A stretch of 64,000 bases of DNA from Botryococcus braunii (GCA_002005505.1 KV908643.1:23664-87663), one strand, 5' to 3'; positions 12,176 to 25,115 are shown, counted from the stretch's first letter. Program-made: numbers and translations. The notes: generated by a model not told the origin, from the letters alone.

Positions 12176-12509
12176 GTGTGCCTCATTGAACTGTCGTGCA
12201 CTTGCGGAGTCAAGACCTCTTATCGGAACTGCTGTGTAATCAATGTCATGACTTGTCTTATGTGCCTGGCATTCCTTCCATGTTTTCCAGAGTGTGAAAC
12301 TAGACATTGACTGGTTGTGTCTGGTCAATGATGTGTAGTCAATGTGATGTGTGGCTGATGTTGTGTGGCCAACGCGGTTTTCAAACCTTGAGTGGTCTTA
12401 CATAGGGTCATATATGGGTCCAGTGTGGCTTGTGAGACCTCTCTATGTGTGTCTGTGTATGTGGTGTTTTGAAAATCCCTAAGGTATGCTGAGGTTTTTT
12501 GGCTTGGTG

Positions 12510-12945
12510 TTGAAAGTTTTTGGGTTGACCAGGAGTGAGTTGTGGGTACCAGAAGATTACAATTTTATCGTTGCGCAATGCATGCGCTTCACACCCTGAC
12601 CTACAGTCTGGCATGGACCATAGAGTAATTGACCCAGAATGTTTAAGGGGATATACATCAATGACCTGGTTTTGAAAGTTTTTGGGCTGACCAAGAGTGA
12701 GTTGTGGGTACCACAAGATTACAATTGTATCGTTGCGCAATGCATGCGCTTCACGCCCTGACCTACAGTCTGGCATGGACCATATTGACCTAGAATGTTT
12801 AAGGTGATATACATGAATGACCTGGTGTTGAAAGGTTTTGGGCTGACCAGGAGTGAGTTGTGGGTACCAGAAGATTACAATTTTATCGTTGCAATGCATG
12901 GTAGTTGACCCAGAATGTTTAAGGTGATATACATGAATGACTCTA
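12510..12945 (+). repeat. ~160-bp tandem repeat, about 3 copies
   Basis: Units beginning with GTTGAAAG / TTTTGAAAG followed by TTTTGGG(T/C)TGACCA recur near 12512, 12672 and 12825. Each contains GAGTTGTGGGTACCA and ATCGTTGCGCAATGCATGCG; the last unit is shortened. They give a spurious 163-codon minus-strand frame. They may be packaging or stability sequence of the non-autonomous element, or passive amplification. Confidence 0.8.
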
Positions 12946-14244
12946 GGAATGCAAAGAGGGGTAGAAATAGCTGCAAGTTAGTCTTAATCCATGGTGCGGG
13001 CTACACAAAGGATATGAGTGTTAGATGGGCCAAATTATGAACACCAAAAATTGCTAACATGTAAAGCTAATTCTGATATTGACATGGAAAAGAATTGGTT
13101 TTGAGGACAATGAATTAATTTGAAGAGTTTTGGGTTAATCTGTGACATAATGTGGTCAGGGGAAGCTCATCAGTTATCGTTGCGCGCGTGCGCGCGTTGC
13201 GTTTTTTCGCGCATTTGGATGTTGAGTAGCCTAATGTCTAGTAGTGATGATGAAGAGGATCTATTGTGCTCAACATGAGGTTACTGATAGGTACCTGTGA
13301 TGACCCTAGCTCCTCAAGCAGAGGATGGTGATATTTGACACAACACACGTAAGCGTTGGTGACTTTGTAAGTCATGTGTATTGTTGCAGCAACGCCCTTA
13401 GAGACTGATCATTGTACTGATGGTGTATAGATAAGACTTTTTTAAGGGTTATGTGTATAAATAGGGTAGAGGTGAGCTACCATCATTGTGACCAATACAA
13501 GTGAGCTTTGGGAGGTAGAATTGTCAGTTACAGACAATTTAATCCTAAGGCCTTGATGCATCGGTGCACCCTCACGTTAGAAAGCTAGACCGGGATAGCC
13601 AGTAAAATCAATGAAAGCTAGAGAGAGTTCTTACAGATAGCCAGAGAGCCAAGTTTGGGAGTTGTGGCCATATGTGAGAAATCTTGAAAAATTCCAGATG
13701 AAAGTCGTTGATATCCAGACTCTAGGTTATATAACATGAAACATAGTTGTTAGATGCGTTTTTGAGTGCAGGTCGTTTGTAACGGTGTCTGTTTAGTCTT
13801 GATGCTTCAAATACTTAACCAAATAAAAGTATAGAGGTTGGAGAAATATAATTTGATCGACGGACCGTGAAACATGTAATAGCACTTCCAGGGGAAGCAA
13901 TGTGAGTTAGGGCAAGACAACTTGAAAGTACTCAAGCAGTAAGTCCTGGGTCATGTTGGTTGTGCAAGTATTGGCCTCCATATGGTGATAGAAAGGGAAC
14001 TCACGCAGGAAATCACGGTCGCAACTAGTTTCGATGTCGCGCCGCGGACTAAAGGGTCAGTTGAAATGTATGGGGGGCTTTGAAAGTGAGGGGATGGATT
14101 TTCAGTTTACATGTATGTTTAGCTGTCATGATCATCATGACGGGTACGTATTAAATTCATGTCGTCATTTGAACACGTCGAGGAGACTAGTCTTCAATTG
14201 TTGTCAGAGGTATTACTGCGGTATACATGGGGGTATACATGAGT

Positions 14245-14690
14245 GGTGTCAATAGGACTTTGTGGCTAGCAGCAGGCTCGAGTCCAAGGATGTGGAGTCA
14301 GTAGGGTCAGGCACTCCTGGCCATCGGTATTGTGAGCTCAAAGGGTCACTCCGGTACATTGCCAACACCACCAGATCTGAAATTGCATAGGCATTTGGTG
14401 TGTTGCCAAGGTACAGAATGAGCCCTACCACTTCGCACTGGAGTGAAGCCATTCGAGTGCTGAAGTATCTTAGGGACACCCAAGAGTTAGCTTTAACTCT
14501 TGGAGGGAAGGTACCCGAGCGTGAAGGCTTTGTGGATGCCACTAAGCTAGGGAGGCCATAGGAGAGGGACTGGCAGATATCTCCTATGTGGAATCTGCTC
14601 ACAATGTGGCTGAGTTTATGACCAAACAATTTAACAAGTCCGTGGTGTTAGTCATAGGGATTCACTAGGACTGAGAAGATACACATAAAG
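14245..14690 (+). pseudogene. remnant of copia RNase H / RT tail
   Basis: The sequence parallels positions 36670-37410 of element B: a segment like SRYRMTPTTSHWNEAIRVLK, then LGG and a DATKLG-like start of the RNase H core. A deletion then jumps to the VESA-N-VAEFMTKQF end. Stops and a missing central part make it non-functional. It shows that C derives from a B-like autonomous element by internal deletion. Confidence 0.8.
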
Positions 14691-14708
14691 CATGCAGGCA
14701 AGGGGAAG

Positions 14709-15408
14709 TGTTGAGTTGTGAACATACATTATAGAATGCCTTGTGCTTTAGGTGATCTTCAAATTTACATTATTAGGATACGGGTCCACTATCCACATAA
14801 GGTACCTCAAGACACGTTCGGATGAGGTCTATTTCGAACATAAGGTACAATCTGATTTAGATTACGCGTTAGTGTGAAAGGACTATTAAAGCTGCGATCA
14901 CTGCATATTCGAGCAACTGGTTTGGAAAGATACTGGGCACATAAGGATGCCAGTCTTGTTCATGCAGTTGCATGTGTCTAAAGAGCACACAGTCGTCAAG
15001 GACGGTAGCTGGAGAGGCACGAACTTACGACCTGTCTGCTTGCTTACAGGTGCGGTGACGCAGGGTGTGTATTGGTAATGTGTTCATGTTTGATTGCTTG
15101 TTTGTAAGTGAACCATCTTAGTGGACAATCATGTCTCCCAAACAGCTAAGGGACGGAGTCTTGGTTGAGTATAGGAAGGTACTTGCTTTCAGCCGTCAGG
15201 AGCTTATCCGTGTGTAGATGCTCATTGACAGATCAACATGTAACGGAACTGGTTTGGAAAGATACTGGGCACATAAGGATGCCAGTCTTGTTCATGCAGT
15301 TGCATGTGTCTAAAGAGCACACAGTCGTCAAGGACGGTAGCTGGAGTGGCACGAACTTACGACCTGTCTGCTTGCTTACAGGTGATGCCGAATGCCCATA
15401 ACCTAACA
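14709..15408 (+). repeat. element C 3' LTR
   Basis: A 700-bp LTR differing from the 5' copy by a handful of substitutions and two or so net inserted bases, with the same internal duplication. It ends ...CCTAACA before target-duplication copy GTAAG. Confidence 0.9.
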
Positions 15409-15413
15409 GTAAG

Positions 15414-15840
15414 CATTAAGGAAAGCTATATTGCATGAAGTGGCCCATGACACCAAAGATGCCATAAAACGAATAAAAAAAGGATGGAATGGAACCCCCC
15501 CACCCCACCCACCCACCCACCCACCCCCCCCCCACACACACACACATCTACACATATGTACATGCATGTGTACAGGCCAATGTAAAGTTGTTTGGCGCCA
15601 ACCTCTAGGGTTTAGGGTTCCATTGCACATTACCTTGAGCAGCTTATTGAGGATTTCGACGGAATGTGAAACCTCCACAAACGGCTCGATGAGGGCCAAA
15701 TACATGTTTCCTGCCTTTGAAGTGCCGTGCTCAAACATGGATTGGAGGCTTGACTCCAACTCGCAGTATTTCGTGGATGTCTGCAGACTCAAAAATAACG
15801 GGCTCAGGACATTTGCTTAAAGAAAATGCAACAACAATAC
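15414..15840 (-). repeat. right arm of the inverted repeat, part 2
   Basis: Reverse complement of about 8993-9480, continuing the arm interrupted by element C. It holds a shortened CA tract (15530-15545) and an intact exon c. Confidence 0.85.
15634..15780 (-). CDS. putative host exon c, copy 2 (unknown protein)
   Basis: Exactly 49 codons lie between a TCTGCAG acceptor and a CTCAAG|GTAATG donor, phase 0 at both ends. It encodes TSTKYCELESSLQSMFEHGT, then a segment ending SVEILNKLLK. Copy 3 (24367-24513) has the same length with conservative changes. It is the only copy with both splice sites and frame intact. No family recognised; the pattern suggests an alpha-helical protein. Confidence 0.45.
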
Positions 15841-15907
15841 TAAGGGGATACACTGATTTATGATATGTCGATGCATTGTAAACATTTGTTGGTATGTACC
15901 TGGGAGG

Positions 15908-15943
15908 AAGGGAGAGAGGGATGGGAGAGAGAGAGAGAGAGAT

Positions 15944-15996
<53 letters not shown>

Positions 15997-16007
15997 AGAG
16001 AGAGAAG

Positions 16008-16046
<39 letters not shown>

Positions 16047-16074
16047 AGAGAGAGAGAGAAGAGAGAGAGAGAGG

Positions 16075-16151
<77 letters not shown>

Positions 16152-16241
16152 GAGAGAGGAGAGAGAGAGAAGAGAAGAAGGAGAGGAGAGGAGAGAGAGA
16201 GAGAGAGGAGAGAGAGAAGGAGAGAGAGAGAGAGAGAGAGC

Positions 16242-16275
<34 letters not shown>

Positions 16276-16283
16276 GAGAAGAG

Positions 16284-16321
<38 letters not shown>

Positions 16322-16346
16322 AGAAGAGAGAAGAGAGAGAGAAGGA

Positions 16347-16402
<56 letters not shown>

Positions 16403-16457
16403 AGAGGAGAGAGAGAGAGAAGAGAGAGAGGAGAGAGAGGAGAGAGAGAGAGAGAGA

Positions 16458-16552
<95 letters not shown>
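15908..16552. repeat. (GA)n low-complexity tract, ~640 bp
   Basis: An imperfect GA repeat, purine-only on the plus strand with very few exceptions. The 200-330 codon frames across it (Ser/Leu on one strand, Arg/Glu on the other) are artefacts. A similar tract occupies the same relative position next to copy 3 (24640-25115), so the seed existed before duplication. The long homopurine strand could form triplex (H-DNA). Confidence 0.95.
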
Positions 16553-16562
16553 CCAAAGAGAG

Positions 16563-16723
16563 AAAGTTTGGTAGGCCTCCCGTGGGGGTTTAGAATGGGG
16601 CCAAGCTTGTTTTTGCTCTTGTTTGGAGGTTGCACTGGGAATGAGTCCCTTGGAAGCATCCGTTGCAAGCTGCAGTACCCCTTTCGCGTACGAATGTACC
16701 GCTGAGCTCTCGGCGCTCCTCAA
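16563..16723 (-). CDS. putative host exon b, copy 2
   Basis: Open minus-strand block almost identical to 4017-4203 (SYAKGVLQLATDASKG and the Gln/Lys-rich segment). Here it abuts the GA tract, so its 3' splice region has been overwritten by repeat expansion. Lies upstream of exon c (15634-15780) on the same strand. Confidence 0.35.
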
Positions 16724-17296
16724 TCAAAGGAAGACAGTGAAAATTTCACTGATATATTTTCACTGTGAAATATATCAGGCTCCCTTCTGGTTTTGTGGAG
16801 AACCCTGGTACCTACTGCAGGAGGCTCCCCCGGGGAGCGCCATGGTTTCCACTTGAGGTGGTCGGATCCGCAGGGAATCGACGACGAAGAAGAAAAGTGA
16901 CAGACTGGCAGCGACAGAGATAGCACGGGATGACATTACCTTGCATGCAACCTTCTTGCGCTTAGCGTGTGGAGCGCTTTGGTTTCTCAAACACAACAAG
17001 AGTAAACACTCGGAGGGCAAGTCTGGAAGGGCCACCTTGAAGTAGTGAAGAATTCGATTTGTCGCGATCTTGGGTGAGATTCCTGTTGCTTACGTTCCAG
17101 GTCATCTTTCTTGGATGGCCGTGTTTGAGATGGTTTGTGCCGGGCCGGGTGTTAATTGCAGGAAGGAGGTGTTGTTTCCTGGTGCCGCTGTTTAGCTGGC
17201 GACGGCCTTTGGACGGGGGGATTCGGAAGGTGAACCATGAGACCCAAACTTCAGAAAAAATTAATTTTCTTTGCTCACCACTTTCTGATGTTTGAG

Positions 17297-17490
17297 GTTT
17301 TTATGATGGCGTGCTGCCGAGCTGACCAAGAGAGCTCGCCACCGGGGCAGATGTTAGACGTGGGTTTTGAGTTCAGATTTTAAAACCTTCCTGATCCATT
17401 TATGTCTTACGTAGGCCGGCTTCTGATCGGGACATGGACATCTCTGCAATCACGACCGCTTTTGGTGGTTTCTGTATCTCTCCTGTGCAG
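17297..17490 (+). pseudogene. host exon P1, copy 2, with in-frame stop
   Basis: Same splice-bounded block as 4690-4880, including the CTGTGCAG|GTACAT donor, but codon TAA replaces the Tyr of the first copy (GATTTTAAAACC against GATTGTACAACC). The second copy of the plus-strand gene is therefore broken unless the exon is skipped. Confidence 0.5.
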
Positions 17491-18524
17491 GTACATCTGT
17501 GACTCTTATACCATCAGACTGGCATCTTGAAAGTAGAGAAGGATGCTCATTGTTGGACCAAAACCTCATCGATTCATGTGGGAGTGGTGCTTATTGTAAC
17601 GAATTGTGGACCTCGTGTTTTGACGGGTTCATCGCGGCATTGCCCTCCGTTTCTCATGAGATGCCTTGTTTGGGGTTTTGACAGGGGCAGCGTTTCCAGC
17701 TATATGGGAAACAATTGACTCATGCTATACACGCTGCCAATCAGGACGGTCTCAAGAAAAAGCATGACCTGAGTCCTACTGAGGTGCGCCACCTCTCATT
17801 CTTCTTTGTGGCTTATGAATGCACATCTGTGCTTGTCTCCTCTCAAACCACCTCTACAATAGTTTACCCCCTTTCCCCTTCAAGGGGGTGATAAAGAACA
17901 TGAAGTCAAGAGGAGGAGGTTGCTACATGCTCATCCTCTGAGGACCACACAATGGTCGTTGGCCTGGACGTGATTTGGGGGTCGTGTCGGGGGTTTCCAT
18001 GGCCTGTGAGATCAATGCACATGGTATTGGGCATGTCACGCTCTCACTAGTTATTGTGTAAAGACAACCATTACCTTGTACTTCATATGCGTGCATGGGG
18101 AGATCCTGTACAGTTCTCTCTGGTTTTCATATATACTTAGATGAACGCATACATTCTATATTTGGCCGCTCTGCGTCGCATTTAAGATGAGAACTTCACG
18201 CATTGTAATCAGTCGCTATCTTCGTCTTCATGAACGGATCTCTTTGCCTCAGTCAAATACTCATCCGCTGATTGCCATAACATATTGTGGGTCGTGTCAC
18301 ATATCGTGGTATCCGTTGTACTTTTATGGGATCTCCTGTTCTGTGAAATTTGTTGTGGGTTTTGTTAAAGGCCGATGGGTCTTTTTGCAGCCTTCAACGA
18401 GCATCGCTGTTGCTGACCTGCCATGACATGAGGCCGACTCCCCTGCAACGCATCCTATGAATTGATAGGGACAAATGGAAACATACATGGGGCACTAGAC
18501 CTTTGGAAAATTTGCTCTGTTACA

Positions 18525-18781
18525 CTCTGGAGAGATGGTTCAGGGGTTTGAAGGCAATGGGTGGGGGAATGCAGGCACTTGTGTACTTTTCTGAGGCGCT
18601 GATGCACTGGTCTTGTGTTGCCCGGGTTCAAGCCCCGGCCGCCATTGGGGCTTTCCAAGCTTCCGTACAGACAGCTGCTGGGAATGAGTGTGCTGGGCAA
18701 TACTTTCAACTTGCATGGTTAATGAGCATACAAAGGATGAACGCCCTCCGTGCGTACGAGAGAATCACGGGCAGGCCTCAG
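18525..18781 (+). CDS. putative host exon P2, copy 2
   Basis: Paralogue of 5680-5937. The frame is open and encodes LKAMGGGMQALVYFSEALMH, ending RNALRAYERITGRPQ-like (here MNALRAYERITGRPQ) before CTCAG|GTGGTT. Conserved hydrophobic positions and absence of stops suggest it was coding until recently, even though P1 of this copy carries a stop. Confidence 0.4.
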
Positions 18782-19023
18782 GTGGTTGTCTAGTGTCTGG
18801 ATCCCTTGGCAGTCCTGTTTTGACTCTATGATAAGAAAAAGTCACTGGATATATCTATCTATATAGCTGCAGCACAACTTTTGTTTGATGTGTGTGACAA
18901 GAGCTCTGCGTGTGCTGAAGCAACCTGCGGTTTTGTCGTAAGCAGTCTCACAATGGAGTGCTCGTCAAGTTATGGTCTGTTCATCATTAGTGAGTCTGGT
19001 GGGGGTGCTGCATGTGTGTGCAG

Positions 19024-19229
19024 TGCTTAAAAATCGCTGTGGAACTTCCTCAGAATTTTGACGTGCAAGCCCATGCAAATGCGCTGGCCACGTGCTGCGA
19101 ACAGCTGCCGAAGTATGTGAAGGAGGTCCTGGAGACTGGCGAACCCCATAAGCGTTTTCCCCAGTTGATGACAGAAATTGGCTTCCACATTGAGCTGTTG
19201 GTTGAGGTTGCGGACAAGTCATGGTGCAG
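19024..19229 (+). CDS. putative host exon P3, copy 2
   Basis: A 206-nt block between GTGTGCAG and GCAG|GTAAGA, identical in length and boundaries to 6167-6372. Residues differ at a few places (HKRFPQLMTEIGFHIELL) with no stop. Confidence 0.45.
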
Positions 19230-19299
19230 GTAAGAAGAGGGCATCCCTTGACACTATCTCCCCCATGCAACTCAAGCAGGGGATGTGCAGCCTTATGTA

Positions 19300-21275
19300 A
19301 TCATGATTTCATGACAACCATAATCTCAGGGAGCGTCGAAAACTCACACTGTTAAAAATTCACAACATCATCTTCATTGGTACGCTTGAATGTGAGCAGC
19401 ATCTTCATTGGTATGCCGCAAGGTTAATATATATCCATTCCAAGGGGACAGCTGTACAAGGTTAAGTTATTTGCGAAGCTGTTACTTGAGAAGCATCGTC
19501 TCAAACAGGATTTCTGTCATGTCATTGGTGCTGGTCAGTAGACAGTCAATGATCTGTAAAGGTCGGCTAATCGGTCCACAGGGCCTTAAGCAGCTTGCAT
19601 AAAATCAAGATGTTTAGTCATCTGCAGTAAAGATTCAATGGCACCGATGTCAAATGAGGTCCATCTATTTGGGTCATGTGTCACTCCCTTCCCTTCTCCC
19701 TCGGTTCCCCCCTCTCCCTCTCTCTCCCTCTCTCTCCCCCTCCCCCCCATCTGTGCGTGTGAGAGTGTGTGCGCATGCGTGCGTGTGTGCCTGTATCTCT
19801 TGCATGCGTGTGGAAGAGTCCGCAAGTTCCTAAAAGCTAGCCCATGTAAGAAAGAAAGGCACACCAAAGCACCTGCGCAGATGAGGATGTGCACGAATAA
19901 TTTTGTCCATTTACCGGGTCAGTAGGATAACGCTGCTGCAGTGGCCAAGTGGGCCATCAGCTTTCTGCTCTTAGATGTGTAGTGCCATCTTGGTGGCACA
20001 ACAACAGCCGCCCTTGGTTTCCCCGAGATTTACATTTAGATGAAAAGTGAAGCAATATTTTAACCGCAAACCATGTTAGTCCTACATGCTAGTACGCCGA
20101 AGCCAGGGGCCACGGACACAATGATGCTGGCATATACTAAGGACGATTGAGGGAGTAGGGGAGGACTGCAGGCTTTACTTATGGGATTATGGGGTCTATG
20201 CGTTCCTTATTATTTACGCGTGGCGTATGCCGGTGGTTAGCTATAGCGTCTTTAAGGGCTGCTGACGCAAGCAATCAAGCTCCGCGTGCTGACGCAACCC
20301 GTGGAGTGTCATAAGAGAGTGCTCGTGAAGTCATTGTCTGTTCCTCATTAGTGAATCTGGTGGGGGTGGTGCATGGCAATGTGCTGCGACCAGCTACCGG
20401 TTTTTCTGAAGGAGGTCCTGGACACTGGCGACCCCGCTTTTTCAACTTGGCAGCCGCTTTTTCAACTTGGCGACAGAAATCGGCTAGCACCTCTAGCTGT
20501 TGGGTGAGGCTGGGGCAAGTCATGGTGCCGGAAAGAACAGGGCACAGCAGCACATATGAGAGCCCTTTGCCAAGCCTTAAGAAAGGAGAGGGATGCAGGC
20601 GTGTTCAAGTATTTTCCGGGACAGGTTGGGTTTAAACAGCAGTTGGTCTGTCAATGAGGGACGTTGCAGAGAGCACGCTGGTAAGCTGCCATTCCAATAA
20701 GTTGCGTTTACCAGAGGTTCCGTGGCTTTATCCTCTGTCAGGGTGTGACAGCTGCACGATTGTAGTTGCGCAGACTTGTATTATCGTGATTCTAATGATC
20801 TGAGCGACTGTCGGGCTCCACACTGGTGAGATTTACAACATTATCTTCATCTGTATGTTGGAAAGTTAGATATGCAAAGTTGAGTTATTCACAAAGCATT
20901 GTCTCAGACAGTTTTCCCATCGTTTTGTAATTCTAGCCTGCACACAGTTCTTGATCGATAAAGGTATTTTAATTGGTCCACTGCAGTCTAATTGTCCAGC
21001 TGGGTCTTTGGCAGCTTTGCATGAATTCATGATCCTCGATCATCTGCACAGATGATCTGCATGCCGTGAACAACCAGCAGCAGCAATGTCAATTACTTTT
21101 CTAAATGGGGTGCATTAATGGAGTGTAATTATTTGGGTCATCTGCACATTACCCCCCCTCCCCCCCGCCTTCTCTCTCTCTTCTGCTCCTCTCTCCCTCT
21201 CCGTCTTTCCCTACTCCTTCCCCCCCTCCTTTTCTCTCTCACTGTGTGTGTGCGCTTGTGCGCGCGCGCGCGGGC

Positions 21276-21325
<50 letters not shown>

Positions 21326-21620
21326 TGGTGTGTGTGGTGTGGTGTGTGTGGTGTGTTCACTATGGCACGGGTACCATGGTTTCGAATGGATGCACATGCG
21401 AGAATGAAGGGCAAACAAAATCATCTGCGCACGGGAGGATGTGCATGGATGATTCTCTGTGGGTTAATATATGTACCGGGTCAGTTGAATAACGCTGCTG
21501 CAGTGGCCAAGTGGGCCATCAGCTTGCTGCTCTCAGATGTGACTAGTTCGGTCTTTCTGGCACAACAGCCTTGGCCTCCAAAGCTTTTGCGTTTAGATGA
21601 AAATTGAAGCTTATTTTAAA
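19300..21620. repeat. diverged repeats and C/T plus GT tracts; decayed P3 copy
   Basis: Two tandem relatives of the 6880-7520 block occur here (19300-19940 and 20740-21560). Each has the CAAAG-TTA-TT-GC-AAGC motif, a C/T-rich run (19680-19750; 21150-21240) and a GT-rich run (19755-19790; 21243-21355). The segment 20370-20535 is a decayed copy of exon P3: it keeps GAAGGAGGTCCTGGA-ACTGGCGACCCC and an internal 21-bp duplication (TTTTTCAACTTGGC), but has lost the reading frame. No functional gene seen. Confidence 0.6.
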
Positions 21621-22019
21621 CCGTGAACCATGTATCCTACCAGTTAGTACACGGAAGCCAGGGCCTTGGACATACATGATGATAACAAGTACTAAACGAT
21701 AGTTGTCAAAGACAGTAGGTGTGGGGGGGGGGGGAGACGAACAAGGGGCGGTGTAGGGGGCAATGAGGCACGACAACGTGCACATGAAAGCGATAAAGAT
21801 AGGGAAATATCGGCGAAAGATTTTGCGGTAACACACTTGCGCGGGAGGGAGGTGGGGGGGGGGGGTGAGAGAGAAGAAGGGGGGAGGGGGCAGGCGAGGG
21901 AGGAGTGGGGAAGGATTTGAAACCTTGCTTTTGCGAACTTGGGGGTTATTCGGAAGCATCGCTTATCCTATATTAAAAATTTCCTGAGGAAATCGCCGCA
22001 ATGCACTCAGGACAGGACA

Positions 22020-24124
22020 TATGCCGTTGGTTAGTTGTAAAGTCTCAAAGGGCTGCTGAAACAAGCAATCAAAGCACATGAACATGTGGACGGATGTTTG
22101 TTTATGGTTCGCCATGGATTGCATCAATTACAGCTGCTGCAGTGGGACATCAACATAGTGCTCGGTGATCACTAAGCCCCTAAGGGGGGGGGGGGGGGGG
22201 GGCTATATATATAGACGCTTAGCAAAAGGCGTACTAAGCACTCGTACATATGCATAGGATACGTAGTAGGTACATCAGGCCTCAAACTCTAGGGAGAGAT
22301 GCAGGACAACATGGGCTGGTTATTCTGAAGCGGAGCTTCAGCATGAGATACTCCCACCTATTTTTTCCCCCGGGGAAAACCCTTCGTTTTCTTGTTAGCT
22401 GCTTGTGAAGGTGATAACCGTACGGTTATCTCCTTCACGCGTGTCGTTAGATCAACACAGGGGATTTGTTGGAATAATGGACTCGTCTGGTCGGCATTTA
22501 CCGATGTAACTGGATGTCGGTCTGATCCAAGTAATTATCAACACGCTCTCGCTGTCTCCACATTTAAAATCCAGTGTTGTTAACGCTCATTAGAGGTTGG
22601 ATGGGGGATCGTTAGTCACACGTGGGACCCCTATGGGGGTTGAGCTAAAGACTAACACTTGGCTTGAAGTCTGAATTTGCTTCCACGTTCCGGTATCAAA
22701 AATGCGATCCTGGAATTGAAATTAATAGGAATCACCAGGCGGGCCCTGTAAACGCCACAAATTTGGACTTTCGAAAACCCCAAGCACTTAGGGGGACTCG
22801 ATAACGAATGGGAAAACATCAGTAAAGCTTATTACGTAGATGCGTAAAAGCGTGTCAATTGCCAACCCTAGAGGAACGCCCAGAGGGCTAAGGTAGCGGG
22901 CGGGTAGCAGGACCCTTGGAGTTAAAGGAGTAACCCTCAAGGTATGCTTGCTCAAAGTGGTATTTTTTGATCGCCCCATGAAGATTACATAATTCCAGCC
23001 ACTAAAACTGACAAACGGAGAGTTTCTCACGAAGATCAAGACGTTGAGGAAATTACAACCACTCTTATTTACCCTCACGGTCTTTGACAAAGCGCTTTGA
23101 GCGAACGACACAAACAACACACATGGAAGGGTTGAAAGGTTGGTAGAAATGTTCGTGCACGGGGTCTAACCACACCGCACGCATGACTCAAATGGTGTTC
23201 CTCAATCACCACATGCCTCCCCTTGTGACACAGGCACGTGCCTGGTGACAAAGGTGCGGAGGAACCATGTGCTTTGGACCGAGATTCGTTGGAAGTCCAC
23301 GTGTCCACATATGTACAAACAAGACAGGACTCTCGCAAAAAGCGACTAAGTAGCTAATTAACACCCACCTGTCACTCATCTTGCAATTAACTTACCCACA
23401 CGAGCAAAGCGTGCTTTCAACCTACGGGCAGCTGAAACAGGGGGAGGGGTAGTGCCATGCATGTGCACTAGTGCGCCATAGCACAACATATAATAAAAAA
23501 AGGAGCATTCCAATATACCCAAAAATTTTAGCTACCATGGTTCCAAAAGGCTTTAAAAGCTAAAAGACCTAGCTAGTGCCATGTATGGGCGTCAAGTACT
23601 GCCGACACGATCCTCAGAACCCAGCGTTGGTTACCACGACCGTTAATGATCAGGGCCCTTGCTTAGAAGCACTGAAAAGATAAATCCTAACCGTCTAATT
23701 TACGTAAGTGCCGTACTACTGCTGTCCCCCTCACGCAAAAGAGTTGTACCATTTTTATAGCTGCAGTCGAAGGTAGTTGATTCACTCCCGTGGTTGTGTG
23801 ACCCAACAGTGTCCTTAGCTCTGTGCTGGCTTGCTTACTATCCAGCTTCGAAATTTTGCGTTCGTACTCCTTCTCCTCGATGGCATTGACACCAGCTGGG
23901 GTCACCTGCAAACGCATTCAATCGTGTCTTTACTTGTGAATTGAAAGCATAAGGAAGCAACAATACAAGAAGTAAATACCAGAGCAACAAAGATGCCATA
24001 AAGTTAACAACAAATCGGGATGTGATGAGAATATTTTCGCACCACCAATATTCATATCTCTTCTTAGTTCTCCTCATCTTCATGCTTGGACATAGAAAAG
24101 CAAGGAAGAAGAACTGTGTACGCC
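22020..24124. repeat. segmental duplication, copy 2 (partner 61-2176)
   Basis: Collinear with 61-2176, same strand, ending at a CA tract. Distinguishing changes include a longer poly-G run near 22183-22201 and a deletion in the TTAACGATCAG duplication near 23645. Confidence 0.8.
23704..23905 (-). CDS. putative host exon d, copy 3
   Basis: A 202-nt block matching 1760-1961, open on the minus strand, with the same TTTGCAG acceptor and AC|GTAAAT donor. Replacements are few (for example TLLGHTTTG for TLLGHATTG). It follows exon c of this copy (24367-24513) on the same strand, supporting exon order c then d. Confidence 0.4.
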
Positions 24125-24160
24125 TCCAAGTACGCACGCACGCACGCACGCACACGCACG

Positions 24161-24248
<88 letters not shown>

Positions 24249-24290
24249 GCGCGCGCACACACACACACACACACGCACATTTACACATAT
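24125..24290. repeat. (CA)n microsatellite with GCAC and CGCG interruptions
   Basis: CA repeat interrupted by GCAC-type units near 24130-24165 and an alternating CGCGCG run near 24246. It fills the intron between exons d and c of copy 3. Confidence 0.95.
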
Positions 24291-24366
24291 GTACATGCAT
24301 GTGTACATGCCAACGCAAAGTTGTTTGGCGCCATCCTATAGGATTTAACGTTCCATTGCACATTAT

Positions 24367-24513
24367 CTTGAACAGCTTGTTGAGAATTTCGACGGAGTGT
24401 AAAACCTCCGCAAACGGCTTCATGAGGTCGAAATAAATACTTCTGGCCTTTGAAGTGCCGTGCTCGAATATGGATTCGAGCCTTGCCTCCAACTCACTGT
24501 ATTTTTTGGATAT
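24367..24513 (-). pseudogene. host exon c, copy 3, donor site lost
   Basis: A 147-nt open block (ISKKYSELEARLESIFEHGT, ending VEILNKLFK) matching 15634-15780. The expected donor GT is AT here (AAG|ATAATG), so normal splicing to exon d should fail. The protein frame is intact, which points to recent loss. Confidence 0.45.
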
Positions 24514-24639
24514 CTGCAAACTCAAAAACAACGGGCTCAGATCATTTGCTTAAAGCAAATGCATTACAAATACTAACGGGGATACACTTATTCATGATAT
24601 GTTGATGCATTGTCAAACATTTGTTGGTATGTACCTGGA

Positions 24640-25115
<476 letters not shown>

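Larger units (their letters stand above)
10517..15408 (+). mobile_element. element C: non-autonomous Ty1/copia LTR retrotransposon
   Basis: The element is bounded by TG...CA LTRs (10517-11214 and 14709-15408) and flanked by the 5-bp target duplication GTAAG (10512-10516 and 15409-15413). It has a primer-binding site directly after the 5' LTR and a purine tract (GCAAGGGGAAG) directly before the 3' LTR. The interior is about 3.5 kb with no long open frame. The only coding trace is the tail of an RNase H domain near the 3' end that resembles element B. It must depend on an autonomous relative such as B. It inserted into the right arm of the inverted repeat, so it is younger than that duplication. 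Confidence 0.9.

Noticed and set aside
15731..16723. Frames of 230-330 codons made of Ser/Leu or Arg/Glu
   Set aside because: They run through the GA tract and only join real exon pieces at the ends by chance.
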